Of a stretch of DNA of 56,195 bases, positions 9,264 to 17,660 are shown one piece after another; within the stretch, counting starts at the first letter, position 1; every line of letters begins with the position of its first letter. The stretch comes from a candidate division TA06 bacterium SM23_40. Lineage in GTDB: Bacteria > LJUI01 > SM1-40. A program made the position numbers and the translations under genes. The notes beneath the pieces are model-generated. The model ran no database searches and was not told the DNA's origin. It was given only the letters and a program-made list of their open reading frames with translations. The DNA lies in assembly GCA_001303705.1 (NCBI GenBank), contig LJUI01000003.1, forward strand, positions 1 to 56,195, written 5' to 3'.

Positions 9264-10457
9264 CTACCCCCGGTTTCCCCGGCGTCTCAGCGCCATCCGA
9301 TAGACGTTCTGCAGGCCTTCGTAGTGGAACTGGGCTGCGTACCTGGTCTCTGCCACGTCTCTGGCGTTGCGTCCCATCGCCTTCCGCTGACCTGGGTCGG
9401 CGGCAAGGCGCGCCATCTTCTCGGCAAGCTCCTCGACATTCCCCGGCTCGAAGAGATAACCGGTGCTACCATCTTCGACGACCTCCGCAAGGGCTCCCAC
9501 GCGGGAGGCGATCACCGGCTTCCCCAGAGCGTAGGTTTCAATCACGCTTAATCCAAATGTCTCGTAGAATTCAGAGGGTGCAACCACAAACATGGCTCCG
9601 CCCAACAGTTCTTTCACCCGGTCTCCGGGGACCTGTCCGCAGAATTCGACATTTCTGGCCCCATGTCTGGAGGCAAGCTCAGTCAAGGATCCTTTCAGAG
9701 GGCCATCCCCCACCAGGATGAAGCGAATATCCGGTACCAAGCTCGCTGCTCTGATGAGCGTCCCCACACCCTTGGTCTCGGCAAGCCTCCCGACATAGGC
9801 AACGTATCCATCGCTCACGTCGCTCACCGATCGATGCACTTCCAGATCCGTGAAGTGCGGGACTACACAGATCCGTTCTGGCGGTACGCCCCAGGAGACG
9901 AGCTTGCGGAGAAGGAATCTACTCGGTGTGATGAAGACATCGATCTGCTTCAGAAACAGATCGGATAGATCGCTTATGTAGCAGATAATCGCATGGAGCA
10001 GGCTCTCATCAATGCGATCATTGACACACCTGAGCGATACCGCGTGATAGTAATGCCCGCCACAGCAGCGTTCGCAGATCTTACCACGGACAAAGAGATC
10101 TCTCCCCGGGCACCGCAGGTGAAAGTCATGGACCGTCATTACCGTGGGAAGATCTAGCCTGCGTAATTCGTCCAACACCGAGAGAGAGAGAAGTGGAAAG
10201 AGGTTGTGCAGATGAACAACGTCTGGTTGCCAGGTGTCGACAAGGCGGGCAATCGTCTGCTTCGAACCGCTGGAGTAGATAGCTTGTAGGAAATATTTCG
10301 ACCGTGACATGAGGCCCGTCGGCCGGATCTCCTTGCTGTCGACATAGAACGGCCGGACGTCGTGACCTCTCGATCGGAGCAGCCGAATCTGATCGCGGCA
10401 GTACCGCTCTTGGCCGCCTTCCAGGCGCAATCGATTGTGAGAGACAAGTATCTTCGT
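9264..10457 (-). CDS. GT4-family glycosyltransferase, apparent ACG start
   Basis: The product is about 397 aa. It has a GT-B fold: N-terminal acceptor domain (KILVSHNRLRLEGGQERYC, DVVHLHNLFPLLS), C-terminal nucleotide-sugar domain (YVGRLAETKGV, LVGDGP, E-x7-E site with SEFYETFGLSVIE). Nearest ATG/GTG/TTG start is TTG 10430, which would lose the conserved KILVSHNR strand. Reading upstream in frame gives ACG 10457 with AGGTGA 6 nt before it (10469-10464) and a stop at 10466. ACG differs from ATG by one base, so this is a rare start codon, a recent mutation or a sequence error. First gene of the glycan operon; a terminator-like hairpin directly precedes the ribosome site. Confidence 0.88.
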   Translation of the reverse strand, partial: TKILVSHNRLRLEGGQERYCRDQIRLLRSRGHDVRPFYVDSKEIRPTGLMSRSKYFLQAIYSSGSKQTIARLVDTWQPDVVHLHNLFPLLSLSVLDELRRLDLPTVMTVHDFHLRCPGRDLFVRGKICERCCGGHYYHAVSLRCVNDRIDESLLHAIICYISDLSDLFLKQIDVFITPSRFLLRKLVSWGVPPERICVVPHFTDLEVHRSVSDVSDGYVAYVGRLAETKGVGTLIRAASLVPDIRFILVGDGPLKGSLTELASRHGARNVEFCGQVPGDRVKELLGGAMFVVAPSEFYETFGLSVIETYALGKPVIASRVGALAEVVEDGSTGYLFEPGNVEELAEKMARLAADPGQRKAMGRNARDVAETRYAAQFHYEGLQNVYRMALRRRGNRG

Positions 10458-10817
10458 CTTCGATCACCTAACTAGAAAGAGGCTGTGAGAGAGCAGACCC
10501 TCACAGCCTCGACTCACTGGTCAGCCTCGGTGAATAGCAAGAAGATCATCATGCTGACCGTTGTCATGAGCGGCTGGCTCGAGTCGTCCTCTCGGCATGT
10601 CCTGGACCCACCGTCCTCGACTGCCCTCGAGCCCCCCTCTAATACACCTCTCCCCCCGAACACACTCAAGACAACAGTGCGATGGGATATACCCATCGGC
10701 GCTGTCCGAGCCTCTACGTCGCCATGAACAACCCCCGAGATCGGGAGATCGCTCTCATGGCTCGGATGGTGGGCACGGCCAGCGGCCCGAACCTACCCGT
10801 ACACGTATCCTGGATAG
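10458..10817 (-). other. long leader region upstream of the glycan operon
   Basis: A promoter at 10818-10846 would transcribe about 350 nt before the GT4 start. The stretch contains a 60-codon frame (10514-10696) ending with a hydrophobic segment, without a ribosome site, and a terminator-like hairpin directly after it. It may be a separate short transcript or a regulated leader. Upstream at 10847-11037 there is only an imperfect direct repeat (GCAAAATGGGA / GCAAAATAGGA near 10850-10884) and no gene. Confidence 0.4.
10471..10510 (-). terminator. rho-independent-type terminator or attenuator
   Basis: A perfect 11-bp stem GAGGCTGTGAG (10479-10489) / CTCACAGCCTC (10500-10510) with a 10-nt loop. 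On the minus strand it is followed by TTTCTAGTT. It ends just before the ribosome site of the GT4 gene. Confidence 0.65.
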
Positions 10818-10846
10818 ATACTACGCGCCTGCCACTGGTTTGTCAA
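10818..10846 (-). promoter_or_regulatory. sigma70-type promoter
   Basis: On the minus strand, TTGACA (10846-10841), 17 bp, TAGTAT (10823-10818). It reads toward the GT4 operon. Confidence 0.6.
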
Positions 10847-11037
10847 GGGCAAAATGGGACAGATATCAAGGCAAAATAGGAGAGAAGGGCTGCACCTCAA
10901 CACTCGGGACTCCTGGCGGCCGATAGCAGCCGGCCACGACGTCCACTGATGCACTGAGCTGACGCCCCCGCAGAGCTGGAATAGTCTTATGCCTACTCGG
11001 CACCTGTCAGACGCTAGTCTCCTAGGTACGGCCTCTT

Positions 11038-12618
11038 TCAGCTATCCAGAATTCTGTCAGCTTCTTCCTTATCGCAGTCCATCACGTGCGGAATGCCGCT
11101 CACAGCTTCTGCCTCACGGGTGAGCGAGGCGATGTCCGTCCGGTCAAGGTATCCCAACGAGAACTTTCTCGCCCCGCACATCAGCTGTCTCAGGCCCTGT
11201 TCGAGTCGCCTCATGTAGGTGTAGAGCCCGATCGCCCCCGAAGGGATCCTGTCGAAATCTTTGCCGAATCTGCGCCTCAGTTCCGGCGCCGTGACGAATA
11301 TCTCCTCTCTCGTCCTGCCGAACCGTTCCACATAGACGGGGACTTGGGCATTGTCGATTGCCTTGCCGATATTCTTACCCACCATGCATGCAGCCAGTGG
11401 ACCGCGCGCCATACCTATCAGCTTGGTGTAGGGAGCACCCAGGGCCAGGCCCTTGAAGAGGTGGTCCTCCAGTATGAATCCGCCGGCGAACGCCACATCT
11501 GGAACATACTTGCCCTTCTTGGCAAGCCTGTCCACATACTGATAGGTGAGGGACCAGAGTTCAACTCCGGGAACACCCCATTCGCACATCATCCGCCACG
11601 GGCTCATACCCGTCCCGCCCCCTGCGCCATCGACCGTCAGCAGGTCGATCTTAGCCTCGGAGGCACACTTCACCGCAAGAGCGAGATCGCGCGGCCTGTA
11701 CGCACCCGTCTTGAGCGTGACATACCTCGCTCCAGCCTTCCGCAACTCCTCCGCTCTCTTGAAGAACGCTTCCTGATTTACCATACCAATTCTCGAGTGG
11801 CGCTCGAATTCGTGGAAGACGTGACGCTCGAACGCCTCGATCACACTCTCGTTGTACGGATCGGGCAGAACGACATATCCTCTGTCTTTTAGCATCTGGG
11901 CGCGCTTCAGATCCTTGATCTTCACCTCGCCGCCGATGTCCTTCGCGCCCTGACCCCATTTCAGCTCCACCACCTGAACGCCCAGCTTCTCGATCGCATA
12001 TTCCTGCACGCCGAGCCTCGTGTCCTCGACATTTGCCTGCAGGACAACGGCCCCGTACCCATCTTGCTGCCAGTCGGTGTACAGCCTCACGCGCTGCTCG
12101 AGCTGTGGCGACCGCACCACTCTCCCATTCTTGAGCTCCGTCTCCGGATCCATCCCGCAGATATTCTCGCCGATCGTGAGGATAATCCCGGAGAGCGCTG
12201 CGCCCGCTGCCAGTCCTTCCCAGTTATTCTTGGCTATCAGTGTGGAGCCGAGCCCGGGAACGACCATCGGCAGCCGGACCTTGATCCCCTGATCGTGGCC
12301 GATCGTCTGCTCCAGGCTCACGTTAGGAAAGATCGCCTTATCGGGATCGGCCTCCGTTCCATAGGCCCCAACACAGGAGCCGAGGATGGTAAAATGGGAC
12401 AAATCCACCGGATACTGCTTCTCACTCGCGGCAGTTATGATACCGAAAGGCTGAGGATAAATGGCCTCAACGCCCCGGTATGCAGACTTGCCGATCTCAC
12501 ACATCCCGATGCATCCATCCACACACGTGACACACATGCCGCTTATTGGGACAATGGAATCTTCTGTCCTGTTCTTCGTCAACGTCGCGGCTGTCGCGTT
12601 CGTCCTCGTCAGACTCAC
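11038..12618 (-). CDS. FMN-binding glutamate-synthase-domain protein
   Basis: The product is 526 aa from GTG 12618, with GGAGG 6 nt upstream. A Cys cluster C29-x2-C32-x3-C36-x3-C40 opens the protein and could hold an Fe-S cluster. The remainder is the FMN-binding alpha/beta barrel of glutamate synthase (PMVVPGLGST, KWGQGAKDIGGEVK, DGAGGGTGMSP). The amidotransferase and GXGXG domains of full-size GltB are absent, as in short archaeal-type proteins. It is the last gene behind NuoE-, NuoF- and NuoG'-like genes and divergent from glutamate dehydrogenase, so it may couple NAD(P)H and ferredoxin to a glutamate-type or other flavin reaction. True substrate unknown. Confidence 0.88.
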   Translation of the reverse strand: MSLTRTNATAATLTKNRTEDSIVPISGMCVTCVDGCIGMCEIGKSAYRGVEAIYPQPFGIITAASEKQYPVDLSHFTILGSCVGAYGTEADPDKAIFPNVSLEQTIGHDQGIKVRLPMVVPGLGSTLIAKNNWEGLAAGAALSGIILTIGENICGMDPETELKNGRVVRSPQLEQRVRLYTDWQQDGYGAVVLQANVEDTRLGVQEYAIEKLGVQVVELKWGQGAKDIGGEVKIKDLKRAQMLKDRGYVVLPDPYNESVIEAFERHVFHEFERHSRIGMVNQEAFFKRAEELRKAGARYVTLKTGAYRPRDLALAVKCASEAKIDLLTVDGAGGGTGMSPWRMMCEWGVPGVELWSLTYQYVDRLAKKGKYVPDVAFAGGFILEDHLFKGLALGAPYTKLIGMARGPLAACMVGKNIGKAIDNAQVPVYVERFGRTREEIFVTAPELRRRFGKDFDRIPSGAIGLYTYMRRLEQGLRQLMCGARKFSLGYLDRTDIASLTREAEAVSGIPHVMDCDKEEADRILDS

Positions 12619-12729
12619 TGCAATCCTCCTTCCCTTACGGGACCACCGATGGTTCTCCCGTCTCGATTACGCTATCGATCGCATACCTCTCCTTGATCCA
12701 TGCCCTTAGAATCACTGCTACAGAATCCC

Positions 12730-13419
12730 CTACTTCTCGGCTCCCTCCTTCACACATGTTCCACAGTCACCCGTAAGCCCCATCCAGCAGGCATAGTTGT
12801 CGTGGACCTCCAGGCAGGTAGGCTGAGTTGAGCTCTCGCATCTCCCGCACAGCACCTCCTCCGGCTGTGCGCCCTCGCACCTCAGCGTACACGCCGGGCA
12901 GATATACATGCAGCCTCCACATCGTCGGCACTCCTCGGAACTCTTGTCAAAGGGGGTGCTGATCCGCAACTTGTTGCCTCGGTCGACGAATCCCAGCGCC
13001 TTCGCCATCATCTGCTCTTCACACATCCGGACGCAGAGACCGCAGTAGATACAATTCTCCCACTTCGGCTTGAACCGTACTTCCTGCACTCCCATTTGCG
13101 CCGCGAGATCCTGTAATCTCTTCGAGGTGGGGCACTGCGCAATCAGAAGCTCCAGTATCAGCTTCCGCGCCTCCACAACGCGCTTTGTAGCCGTCCGCAC
13201 TACAAGCCCCTCTTCGACAGGGTATGTGCATGCAGTCACCAGTTTGGTTCTTTCTCCCTGTCCTATCTCGACCGTGCACAGGCGGCAGCCGCCCCAGGGC
13301 GACAACCCCTCCACATAGCAGAGAGTGGGGATCTCCAGCCCGAGGAACCGAGCAGTCTCCAATACTGTCCAGCCCTCTGGCGCATCGATTTCGATTCCGT
13401 CGATGGTGATTCGCGACAT
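12730..13419 (-). CDS. NuoG/HoxU-like [2Fe-2S] and [4Fe-4S] protein with Cys-rich tail
   Basis: The product is 229 aa. An N-terminal [2Fe-2S] ferredoxin fold (CYVEGLSPWGGCRLC, later TACTYP) is followed by two [4Fe-4S] motifs, CIYCGLCVRMC and CRRCGGCMYIC. This corresponds to the N-terminal third of NuoG or to HoxU/HndD-type small subunits, without a catalytic hydrogenase or molybdopterin domain. The last 50 residues carry about seven more cysteines (CGRC, TC, AC, DCGTC), which is unusual and could hold another metal site. It starts 9 nt after the NuoF-like stop. It probably passes electrons between the NuoF-like flavoprotein and the glutamate-synthase-domain protein. Confidence 0.9.
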   Translation of the reverse strand: MSRITIDGIEIDAPEGWTVLETARFLGLEIPTLCYVEGLSPWGGCRLCTVEIGQGERTKLVTACTYPVEEGLVVRTATKRVVEARKLILELLIAQCPTSKRLQDLAAQMGVQEVRFKPKWENCIYCGLCVRMCEEQMMAKALGFVDRGNKLRISTPFDKSSEECRRCGGCMYICPACTLRCEGAQPEEVLCGRCESSTQPTCLEVHDNYACWMGLTGDCGTCVKEGAEK

Positions 13420-13428
13420 CCTCTCCTC

Positions 13429-15264
13429 CTATGATATGATAACCGCATCATACTTGCAGAGATCGTGGCATATTCCGCACTTAATACACTTCTCCTGAAT
13501 TATCGTGTGCAACTTCTTCGGTTCCCCCAGGATCGCCTCCTGTGGGCAGTTCTTCTTACACAGTACGCAACCGGTGCACGCTTCCTCGTCGATAGTGTAC
13601 TGAATCAGTGCCTTGCATACTCCAGCAGGACACTTCTTGTCCCTTATATGGGCCATATACTCATCTCTGAAGTACTCAATCGTCGACAGCACCGGATTGG
13701 CGGCAGTCTGGCCGAGCCCGCAGAGCGAGGTATCCTTCACCGTTTCACCCAACTGCTCGAGGAGATCGAGATCCTCTTCGCTCCCTCTGCCTTCCACTAT
13801 GTCGGTGAGTATCTCATACATCCTCTGCGTTCCTTCTCTGCAGGTAACACACTTACCACAGGATTCATCCTGCAAGAAGTGGGTGAAGTACCTCGCGACA
13901 TCAACCATGCACGTATTCTCATCCATTACGATCATGCCACCCGAACCCATGATCGACCCCGCCTCGGTCAGCGACTCATAGTCAACCGGCAGGCCAAACA
14001 GCTCGGCGGGGATGCATCCTCCGGAGGGACCACCTGTCTGAACCGCCTTGACGCTTTTGCCGCCCGGTGCGCCTCCCCCCACGTCGAAGATAACTTCGCG
14101 GAGCGTAATCCCCATGGGGACCTCAACGAGCCCCGTATTCGCTATCTTTCCCACGAGAGAGAATATCTTCGTGCCCTTACTCGTCTTTGTGCCGATGCCG
14201 GAGAACCAGTCTGCTCCCTTCTCGAGTATCTCCGGGACATTCGCCCACGTCTCGACGTTGTTTATGTTCGTAGGTCTGCCAAAGAGCCCCCGCTGCGCAG
14301 GGAACGGCGGCCTCTGTCTCGGCGTTCCACGCAGGCCCTCGATAGAATAGATGAGCGCAGTCTCCTCGCCGCAGACAAACGCACCAGCCCCTCTCGCCAC
14401 CTTGATGTCGAAGCTGAAACCTGAACCGAGTATGCTCTCGCCCAGCAACCCGAGCCCCTCTGCCTGCTCGAGCGCCAGCATGATATGCTTTACGGCCAAC
14501 GGATACTCATTACGAACGTAGATCCAGCCTTCGTTGGCGCCGATCGCATACGCGCCGAGAATCATCCCCTCGATAACCGAATGGGGATTGCTCTCCAGGA
14601 TGCTCCTGTCCATATATGCCCCGGGGTCACCTTCGTCGGCATTGCAGATTATGTATTTGACCGGCCCTGGCTGCTGTCGTGTCACCTCCCACTTCTTGCC
14701 GGTCGAGAAGCCGGCGCCTCCTCTCCCGCGGAGTCCGGAACGTTTGATCTCCTCTACGACCTCTTCGGGCTCCATCTCGAATATCTTGCCTAGCATGCGA
14801 TAGCCGCCCACTGCGATATAGTCATCTATCCGGGTGGGATCTATCAGGGGATTGTCCCCCATGATCGCGCGCACCTGGCTCCTGTAGAAGGGGATCTCAC
14901 ACAGGTGAACGAATCGATCGCCGTTCTCCGACACCACGAGGTTGTCGACGATCTCCTCCTTCAGCACGGACTCTACCACCCTTGAAGCATCGTCGGGCTT
15001 GAGGTGCTGGTAGAAGATTTCACCCGGATAGATTATGACGTTCGGCTCTGCGTTGCAGAACCCGTGACAACCGGTCACCCGCAGGGATATCCTATCCTCG
15101 TGTCCCCCGATCGCTTCCTCAAAAGCCTGCACGATATCGAGCGAACCCCGGGCCTGGCCGCAGGTCGCGGAGGATATCGATATGACCGCCCTGTCAGGAT
15201 CCCGATCCTTCACTATCTCCTTCCGCAACCGCTCAAGGTCATTAATCGATCGCAGGTTAGCCAT
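13429..15264 (-). CDS. NuoF/HndC-like NAD(P)H-binding flavoprotein
   Basis: The product is 611 aa, long because it has extra domains at both ends, as in HndC/HydB. The N-terminal thioredoxin-like [2Fe-2S] domain (TCGQARGS, GCHGFC) is followed by the NADH- and FMN-binding core (GRGGAGFSTGKKW, CNADEGDPGAYMDRS, GANEGWIYVRNEYP), an SLBB region, the [4Fe-4S] site ESCGKCVTCREGTQRM with a later Cys, then a 2[4Fe-4S] ferredoxin tail (CTGCVLCKKNCP, CIKCGICHDLC). It oxidises or reduces NAD(P)H and feeds Fe-S chains. Its ATG shares one base with the stop of the NuoE-like gene. This subunit type occurs in electron-bifurcating complexes; bifurcation here is only inference. Confidence 0.93.
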   Translation of the reverse strand: MANLRSINDLERLRKEIVKDRDPDRAVISISSATCGQARGSLDIVQAFEEAIGGHEDRISLRVTGCHGFCNAEPNVIIYPGEIFYQHLKPDDASRVVESVLKEEIVDNLVVSENGDRFVHLCEIPFYRSQVRAIMGDNPLIDPTRIDDYIAVGGYRMLGKIFEMEPEEVVEEIKRSGLRGRGGAGFSTGKKWEVTRQQPGPVKYIICNADEGDPGAYMDRSILESNPHSVIEGMILGAYAIGANEGWIYVRNEYPLAVKHIMLALEQAEGLGLLGESILGSGFSFDIKVARGAGAFVCGEETALIYSIEGLRGTPRQRPPFPAQRGLFGRPTNINNVETWANVPEILEKGADWFSGIGTKTSKGTKIFSLVGKIANTGLVEVPMGITLREVIFDVGGGAPGGKSVKAVQTGGPSGGCIPAELFGLPVDYESLTEAGSIMGSGGMIVMDENTCMVDVARYFTHFLQDESCGKCVTCREGTQRMYEILTDIVEGRGSEEDLDLLEQLGETVKDTSLCGLGQTAANPVLSTIEYFRDEYMAHIRDKKCPAGVCKALIQYTIDEEACTGCVLCKKNCPQEAILGEPKKLHTIIQEKCIKCGICHDLCKYDAVIIS

Positions 15265-15743
15265 TACACTCTCTCCGCCTTCTGGATCTTCCTTACCAGA
15301 TTCACGGCCCCCTGCGCCGTCATCTCACCGTGGTACTCGCCGTCGACAACGACGATCGGCCCTATGGCGCAGCAACCGAGGCAATTGACAGTCTCTAGAG
15401 TAAACTCGAGGTCGGGCGTCGTCTCGCCAGCCTCGATCTCGAGTTCTCTCGCCAGTGCCTCAACTATTCTCGCTCCGCCACGGACATGACAGGCAGTACC
15501 CAGGCAGACCGTGACGATGTGCTCCCCTTTCGGCGCGAGACTGAATGAACGATAGAACGTAGCAACTCCATAGACGTCTCTGAGCGGAATGTCGAGTCTG
15601 GCAGCGACCTCCTGGAGTGCCGCCTCGGGGAGATAGTTGTAGTGCTCCTGAATATCCTGTAAAACCGCAATGAGGAATTCTCCCTGTCTCTCGATACTCT
15701 CTTCCACGACCATCGAGGCTTCCGCAACCGCTACTTCTGTCAT
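15264..15743 (-). CDS. NuoE/HndA-like [2Fe-2S] protein
   Basis: The product is 159 aa, normal for NuoE. The thioredoxin-like [2Fe-2S] fold shows the four ligands as CLGTAC (C-x4-C) and NCLGCC. The N-terminal helical part (LIAVLQDIQEHYNYLPEAAL, then VYGVATFY) is typical. It pairs with the NuoF-like protein as an electron entry unit. It is the first gene of the four-gene operon, behind a promoter at 15946-15974 that overlaps a palindrome; the leader is about 195 nt. Confidence 0.94.
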   Translation of the reverse strand: MTEVAVAEASMVVEESIERQGEFLIAVLQDIQEHYNYLPEAALQEVAARLDIPLRDVYGVATFYRSFSLAPKGEHIVTVCLGTACHVRGGARIVEALARELEIEAGETTPDLEFTLETVNCLGCCAIGPIVVVDGEYHGEMTAQGAVNLVRKIQKAERV

Positions 15744-15939
15744 CGATACCTCCGTCTCCTGCTCAATTGTTACTCCCGCGATTCATCGGGACAATGGAGA
15801 GGTGGATCGGTGACCCACCCCCCTCTCACCCCTGCTACTGGCTGGTGTCTCGGGACCGACCCCGCGGATCATCCAGGTGACGAAACCGCCAAGCAAGGAG
15901 GAATCACCGGACATCGCCAGGAATCGGCGACCACAGACT

Positions 15940-15974
15940 ATGTGAAAGATATCACGTAGTTATCCGGATGGCAA
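15940..15974 (-). promoter_or_regulatory. promoter of the NuoEFG'-glutamate-synthase operon with overlapping Rex-like palindrome
   Basis: Minus strand: TTGCCA (15974-15969), 17 bp, TATCTT (15951-15946). The -10 lies inside an imperfect palindrome, ATGTGAAAGATATCACGT on the plus strand (15940-15957), flanked by ACTA/TAGT. It matches 10 of the 14 fixed positions of the Rex operator TTGTGAAnnnnTTCACAA. Confidence 0.5.
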
Positions 15975-16139
15975 GAAGAATTTCTTCCGTCTGCAGGAAC
16001 ACATTCACCTGCCGATAGTTCCCGATGTCTCGCCTAGCCGTCAGTTTTGCGGTCCGACACCCGGCCCCGGCCCGATCGCCCGGTGATGCGAGTCCGGGCC
16101 TGGGCCCGGATACTGCACCCCCCACTGCCCTGAACGTGC
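15975..16139. other. divergent intergenic region, no gene seen
   Basis: Between the two divergent promoters I see no credible gene. An open frame at 16025-16438 covers this area but would overlap the glutamate dehydrogenase promoter and start. Confidence 0.35.
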
Positions 16140-16169
16140 TTGACAATATGAACAGGGACGTTGTATCAC
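16140..16169 (+). promoter_or_regulatory. possible promoter of the glutamate dehydrogenase gene
   Basis: TTGACA (16140-16145), 18 bp, TATCAC (16164-16169). The -10 element is imperfect. The leader to the start codon would be about 240 nt, and nothing else was recognised in 16170-16415. Confidence 0.4.
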
Positions 16170-16415
16170 TGTGTACAGGCGGCGAAGCCGTCAGGATATC
16201 GGCGGACCTGCCACCGCTCCAGATCAATCGTTCCGAGACCGACATATTCGCCGGCGATGCTCAGGTCCACCGGCTCCCGAGCCACCGTCCAGCTGCTCAT
16301 TCAGTGGCTCTTGACGCCGGTCTCCACAGGCATCGCGTCGTATGGGCGATCATGCAACCGGGCGAGCATGCCAAAACAGCCGGGCAACAGGCTGCTCTAC
16401 TGAGGAGCGACTCAC

Positions 16416-17660
16416 ATGCCGCAGACGTCAATAGGTGATATGACCAGACAGCAGCTCAATCGCGCTGCGCAGACCGCCGACCTTGATCCCGATTTCCTCG
16501 CCATAATCGCCCACCCCAAGCGCGTCCTCAGGGTTTCTGTGCCCATTGAGATGGACGACGGCACAGTGCAGGTCTTCACGGGCTACCGCTGCCACTACAA
16601 CGCCCTTCGAGGACCTGTCAAGGGTGGGGTCAGATTCCATCCCGACGTCACGGAGGACGAGGTCATAGCGCTCGCAGCCTGGATGACATGGAAATGTTCC
16701 CTGATCGACCTGCCATACGGTGGAGCAAAGGGTGGCATAGCCTGCGACCCCGACGCGCTGTCGGAGCGCGAGCTGCGACATCTTACACGGCGATACACCA
16801 CAGAGATCATGCCGATCCTCGGCCCCGACATAGACATCCCTGCTCCCGACGTCTACACCAATGCTCGCAACATGGCATGGATCATGGATACCTACAGCAT
16901 GCTGACCGGCCATACCGAACCGGGCGTGGTCACCGGGAAGCCGGAAATACTCGGGGGGTCCCTCGGACGCAAGGAGGCCACGGGCAGGGGCGCGGCGATT
17001 ATCGCCCGGGAGCTGGTACAGGCCCTCAAGCTCGACATGAAGGACGTGACCGTAGCAATTCAGGGATTCGGCAACGTGGGCTCCTATGCAGCCTGCACAC
17101 TCGCCGGGATGGGAGCCAGGGTCGTGGCCGTGTCAGACAAGACTGGAGCCATCACTGACGAGAATGGATTCCCCGTCGAGGACCTCTGTGCCCACGTCGA
17201 GGAATCTGGCACGATCGACGGCTTCCCGGGCGCCCGTCTTCCCGGAGAAGAGTTATTCAGCCTTGACGTCGACCTGCTGGTGCCGGCAGCTCTGGAATGC
17301 CAGATCCACAAAAACAACGCTCCCCACGTGAGAGCGAAAATGATCGTGGAGGGCGCCAACGGGCCCATCACCCCCGAGGCCGATCATATTCTGGAAGAGA
17401 AGGGCACTATCGTCGTGCCGGACATCCTCGCCAATGCCGGCGGGGTCATCGTGAGCTATTTCGAGTGGGTGCAGGCAAGACAGGGAATGGCCTGGCCACT
17501 GGAGGATATCCGGGCCAGAATGGAAGGCCGGCTGAAGACCACATTCTGGGAGGTCTGGGACGAGGCGGCCACCTGCAAGACCTGCCTCCGCATGGCGGCC
17601 TACATTCTCGCCCTCAAGCGCATCGAACAGACCTACATGTTCAGAGGTCTCTTCCCCTAG
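16416..17660 (+). CDS. gdhA: glutamate dehydrogenase (Glu/Leu/Phe/Val dehydrogenase family)
   Basis: The product is 414 aa, normal for hexameric bacterial/archaeal GDH. It interconverts glutamate with 2-oxoglutarate and ammonia using NAD(P). Visible motifs: GPVKGGVRFHPDV, the catalytic-Lys loop LPYGGAKGGI, DIPAPDVYTN, the dinucleotide fold AIQGFGNVGSYAA, and the substrate-pocket segment ILANAGGVIVSYFEW. Start ATG 16416 has GAGGAG about 9 nt upstream. It is divergent from the operon containing a glutamate-synthase-domain protein, so the two are probably linked in nitrogen or redox metabolism. Cofactor preference cannot be set from sequence alone. Confidence 0.96.
   Translation: MPQTSIGDMTRQQLNRAAQTADLDPDFLAIIAHPKRVLRVSVPIEMDDGTVQVFTGYRCHYNALRGPVKGGVRFHPDVTEDEVIALAAWMTWKCSLIDLPYGGAKGGIACDPDALSERELRHLTRRYTTEIMPILGPDIDIPAPDVYTNARNMAWIMDTYSMLTGHTEPGVVTGKPEILGGSLGRKEATGRGAAIIARELVQALKLDMKDVTVAIQGFGNVGSYAACTLAGMGARVVAVSDKTGAITDENGFPVEDLCAHVEESGTIDGFPGARLPGEELFSLDVDLLVPAALECQIHKNNAPHVRAKMIVEGANGPITPEADHILEEKGTIVVPDILANAGGVIVSYFEWVQARQGMAWPLEDIRARMEGRLKTTFWEVWDEAATCKTCLRMAAYILALKRIEQTYMFRGLFP

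Noticed and set aside
10847-10890. Insertion sequence end
   Set aside because: An imperfect direct repeat with GCAAAATGGGA is present, but no transposase remnant or matching inverted end was found.
16025-16438. 137-codon plus-strand frame before glutamate dehydrogenase
   Set aside because: No ribosome site, no recognisable family, overlaps the probable gdhA promoter and its first codons.
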